Below are positions 62,801 through 64,000 of a stretch of DNA of 64,000 nt, piece after piece. A program made the position numbers and the translations under genes. The DNA comes from Oehlia diaphana (lineage: Eukaryota > Glomeromycota > Glomeromycetes > Glomerales > Glomeraceae), in contig QZLH01000170.1 of the NCBI GenBank assembly GCA_003833135.1, positions 1 through 64,000 of the forward strand. Direction: 5' to 3'. The notes below the pieces were generated by a model. That model worked only from the letters and a program-made list of their open reading frames with translations, made no database searches and had not been told where the DNA came from. Within the stretch, counting starts at the first letter, position 1; each line of letters opens with the position of its first letter.

Positions 62801-63897
62801 TTAATTAAATGATTTGCATTATTAATATTTTTTTTATAATTAGAATGATTGTGTTGAAACATATATATACTTTAACTAAAACATTTTTAATCTATAAATT
62901 TTTTATATGAAGTGATTTTTTCGTTGGCTAAAAATAGTCTTAAGAGCTGATCTGCCTACAAACGACAGAAAATTACTATATAAATTCAGGGTGAAGTTAT
63001 TATAAAAATGCCAAAATTGGCTAAATTTCATGAGCTATAAAAACTGCACCAAAATTTGCATGATAAATCCTTAAATGTCAAAAGATAAAAAAAAATAAAA
63101 AAAAATTGAGAAATTTATTTATTTGTTCAAAACTTTACTTTGAGGCAGACAGGTATGTATATATATGTATACGAGAATTTCAAGTTATAACTACGTTATA
63201 TTAACAAATATGAACACTTAAAATTATGTTTTCATGTATTTTATACATTTAAAACTACTTGTTTTATATAATTCTAATATTTTCTCTTGCTTTTAGTCCA
63301 CATGTTACTATGGTCTCTTTCTATTTTCATGAGAAGTAACCTGTAAATTAATTTCAAATGGTGAAAGTTTTGGTATATGTATTCTTATCTAGTTTTTCAA
63401 TCTGAGTATATCACACAAACTCTTAGCATTAGTTTGCAAATTATTATTAGCTTTTTGAAAGTGTTAAAATAATAATATAAAAAAAATAGCATACAATTAC
63501 CAGAACAATAGGTAATAATGGCTTTTTAGAAGGATTTACTGTATATAGCAGGTAGATTATTTTAGGTTAAATTTTTTATTTTTAGATCTTTTCTATTTGT
63601 ACGTTAGTTACACTTGTTTTTAGCCAAAAAACCATCACTTTGACAATAATATTTGAGTAATATTAATGAGTGTACCAACTTTTACTGAATAATAAATGTT
63701 TAAGACATGGTAGGTGTCAGATTTTAGCATTTATTGTGAGTTACTATGTGAAAATTTTTTTCTTGATATTTTTCTTGGCATTTTTAAGTTTCATCACATG
63801 AGTTGGTACCACAACATGATTTGTCATAATTTTGATTGGCAAAATTTTGCCTATTTAGTTTATTTTAGCAAATAAACACCTCAGTCACGCCATCATT
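59854..63897. other. Long non-coding region at the window end
   Basis: I find no gene. 60950-61280 is less AT-rich and contains CCTCCAAGAATTGAACTTGG, which on the minus strand looks like a tRNA B-box (GGTTCAATTC), but no cloverleaf can be completed; it may be a tRNA-derived SINE fragment. Minus-strand frames at 61429-61761 and 61856-62131 are Leu/Phe/Ile low complexity caused by AG-rich sequence. Confidence 0.45.
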
Positions 63898-63949
63898 GCC
63901 TTTTATAAAAGGTAACCCAAGGTACCCCAGGTTACCTTTTATAAAAGGC
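63898..63949. repeat. Perfect 20-bp inverted repeat
   Basis: Left arm GCCTTTTATAAAAGGTAACC (63898-63917) and its exact reverse complement (63930-63949) are separated by 12 bp that contain the palindrome GGTACC. Each arm is itself centred on the palindrome CCTTTTATAAAAGG. It may be the terminal or sub-terminal repeat of an element running past the window. Confidence 0.85.
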
Positions 63950-64000
63950 TATAGTATAACCCATTGGTGACCTATTGTTTTGGCACTTATCACCAATATT

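Overview
The window is very AT-rich eukaryotic DNA with small spliced genes, long AT intergenic stretches, many short inverted-repeat transposons (MITEs), tandem gene families and poly-A/T runs. The TKL-type kinase with an HCDFHDGN catalytic loop, the expanded MIR-domain family and the base composition suggest an arbuscular mycorrhizal fungus (Rhizophagus-like, Glomeromycotina). That assignment is an inference from family style, not from a marker gene.

Layout. 1-1753 is AT-rich intergenic DNA. 1754-11594 (minus) is a kinase gene whose 5' part is extraordinary. Between two ordinary 5' exons (11573-11594 and 11477-11500) and the kinase exons (2753-2966 and 1754-2671) lie about 82 consecutive intron-like units of roughly 80-110 bp. 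They are separated by microexons of 3 nt (72 cases), 6 nt (9) and 1 nt (1). Each 3-nt unit has its own 3' AG and 5' GT signals. In the frame set by the first exons, all of these introns fall between codon positions 1 and 2, so in the 3-nt stretches every codon is split by its own intron. The spliced frame runs from the start codon into the kinase domain with one stop in about 90 microexon-encoded codons, and it encodes an acidic/aromatic segment followed by two hydrophobic segments. Four MITEs sit inside this array, all within introns.

11595-17105 is gene-poor, with repeats. 17106-31359 (minus) is a tandem cluster of seven copies of a four-exon family: an N-terminal gag-like region followed by a MIR-type beta-trefoil. 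Five copies are intact, one has a single frameshift and one is badly decayed. An eighth copy lies at 48073-49340. Five cluster members share an upstream E-box block and a core promoter, and MITEs have entered this promoter region. 31682-36767 (minus) is a complete 18-exon PX-PH-PLD phospholipase D with 27-nt and 9-nt exons; the 9-nt exon carries the catalytic His of the first HKD motif. 39403-42721 (plus) holds two tandem four-helix MARVEL-like membrane proteins. 44150-45566 (minus) is a Hel2/ZNF598-like RING plus zinc-finger protein with an unexpected hydrophobic C-terminus. 45821-46437 is an assembly gap with identical sequence on both sides.

49763-51095 holds a small Ser-rich gene, a minisatellite and a truncated paralogue. 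53478-55634 (plus) is a fatty-acid dioxygenase (Ppo/linoleate diol synthase-type haem peroxidase) without the usual P450 half. 57561-57752 and 59662-59853 are a duplicated 63-aa Arg-rich orphan protein. 59854-64000 contains no gene I can support and ends with a long perfect hairpin.

All splice models were built by hand from GT/AG (rarely GC/AG) signals, frame continuity and comparison between paralogues. No transcript data or database search was available.
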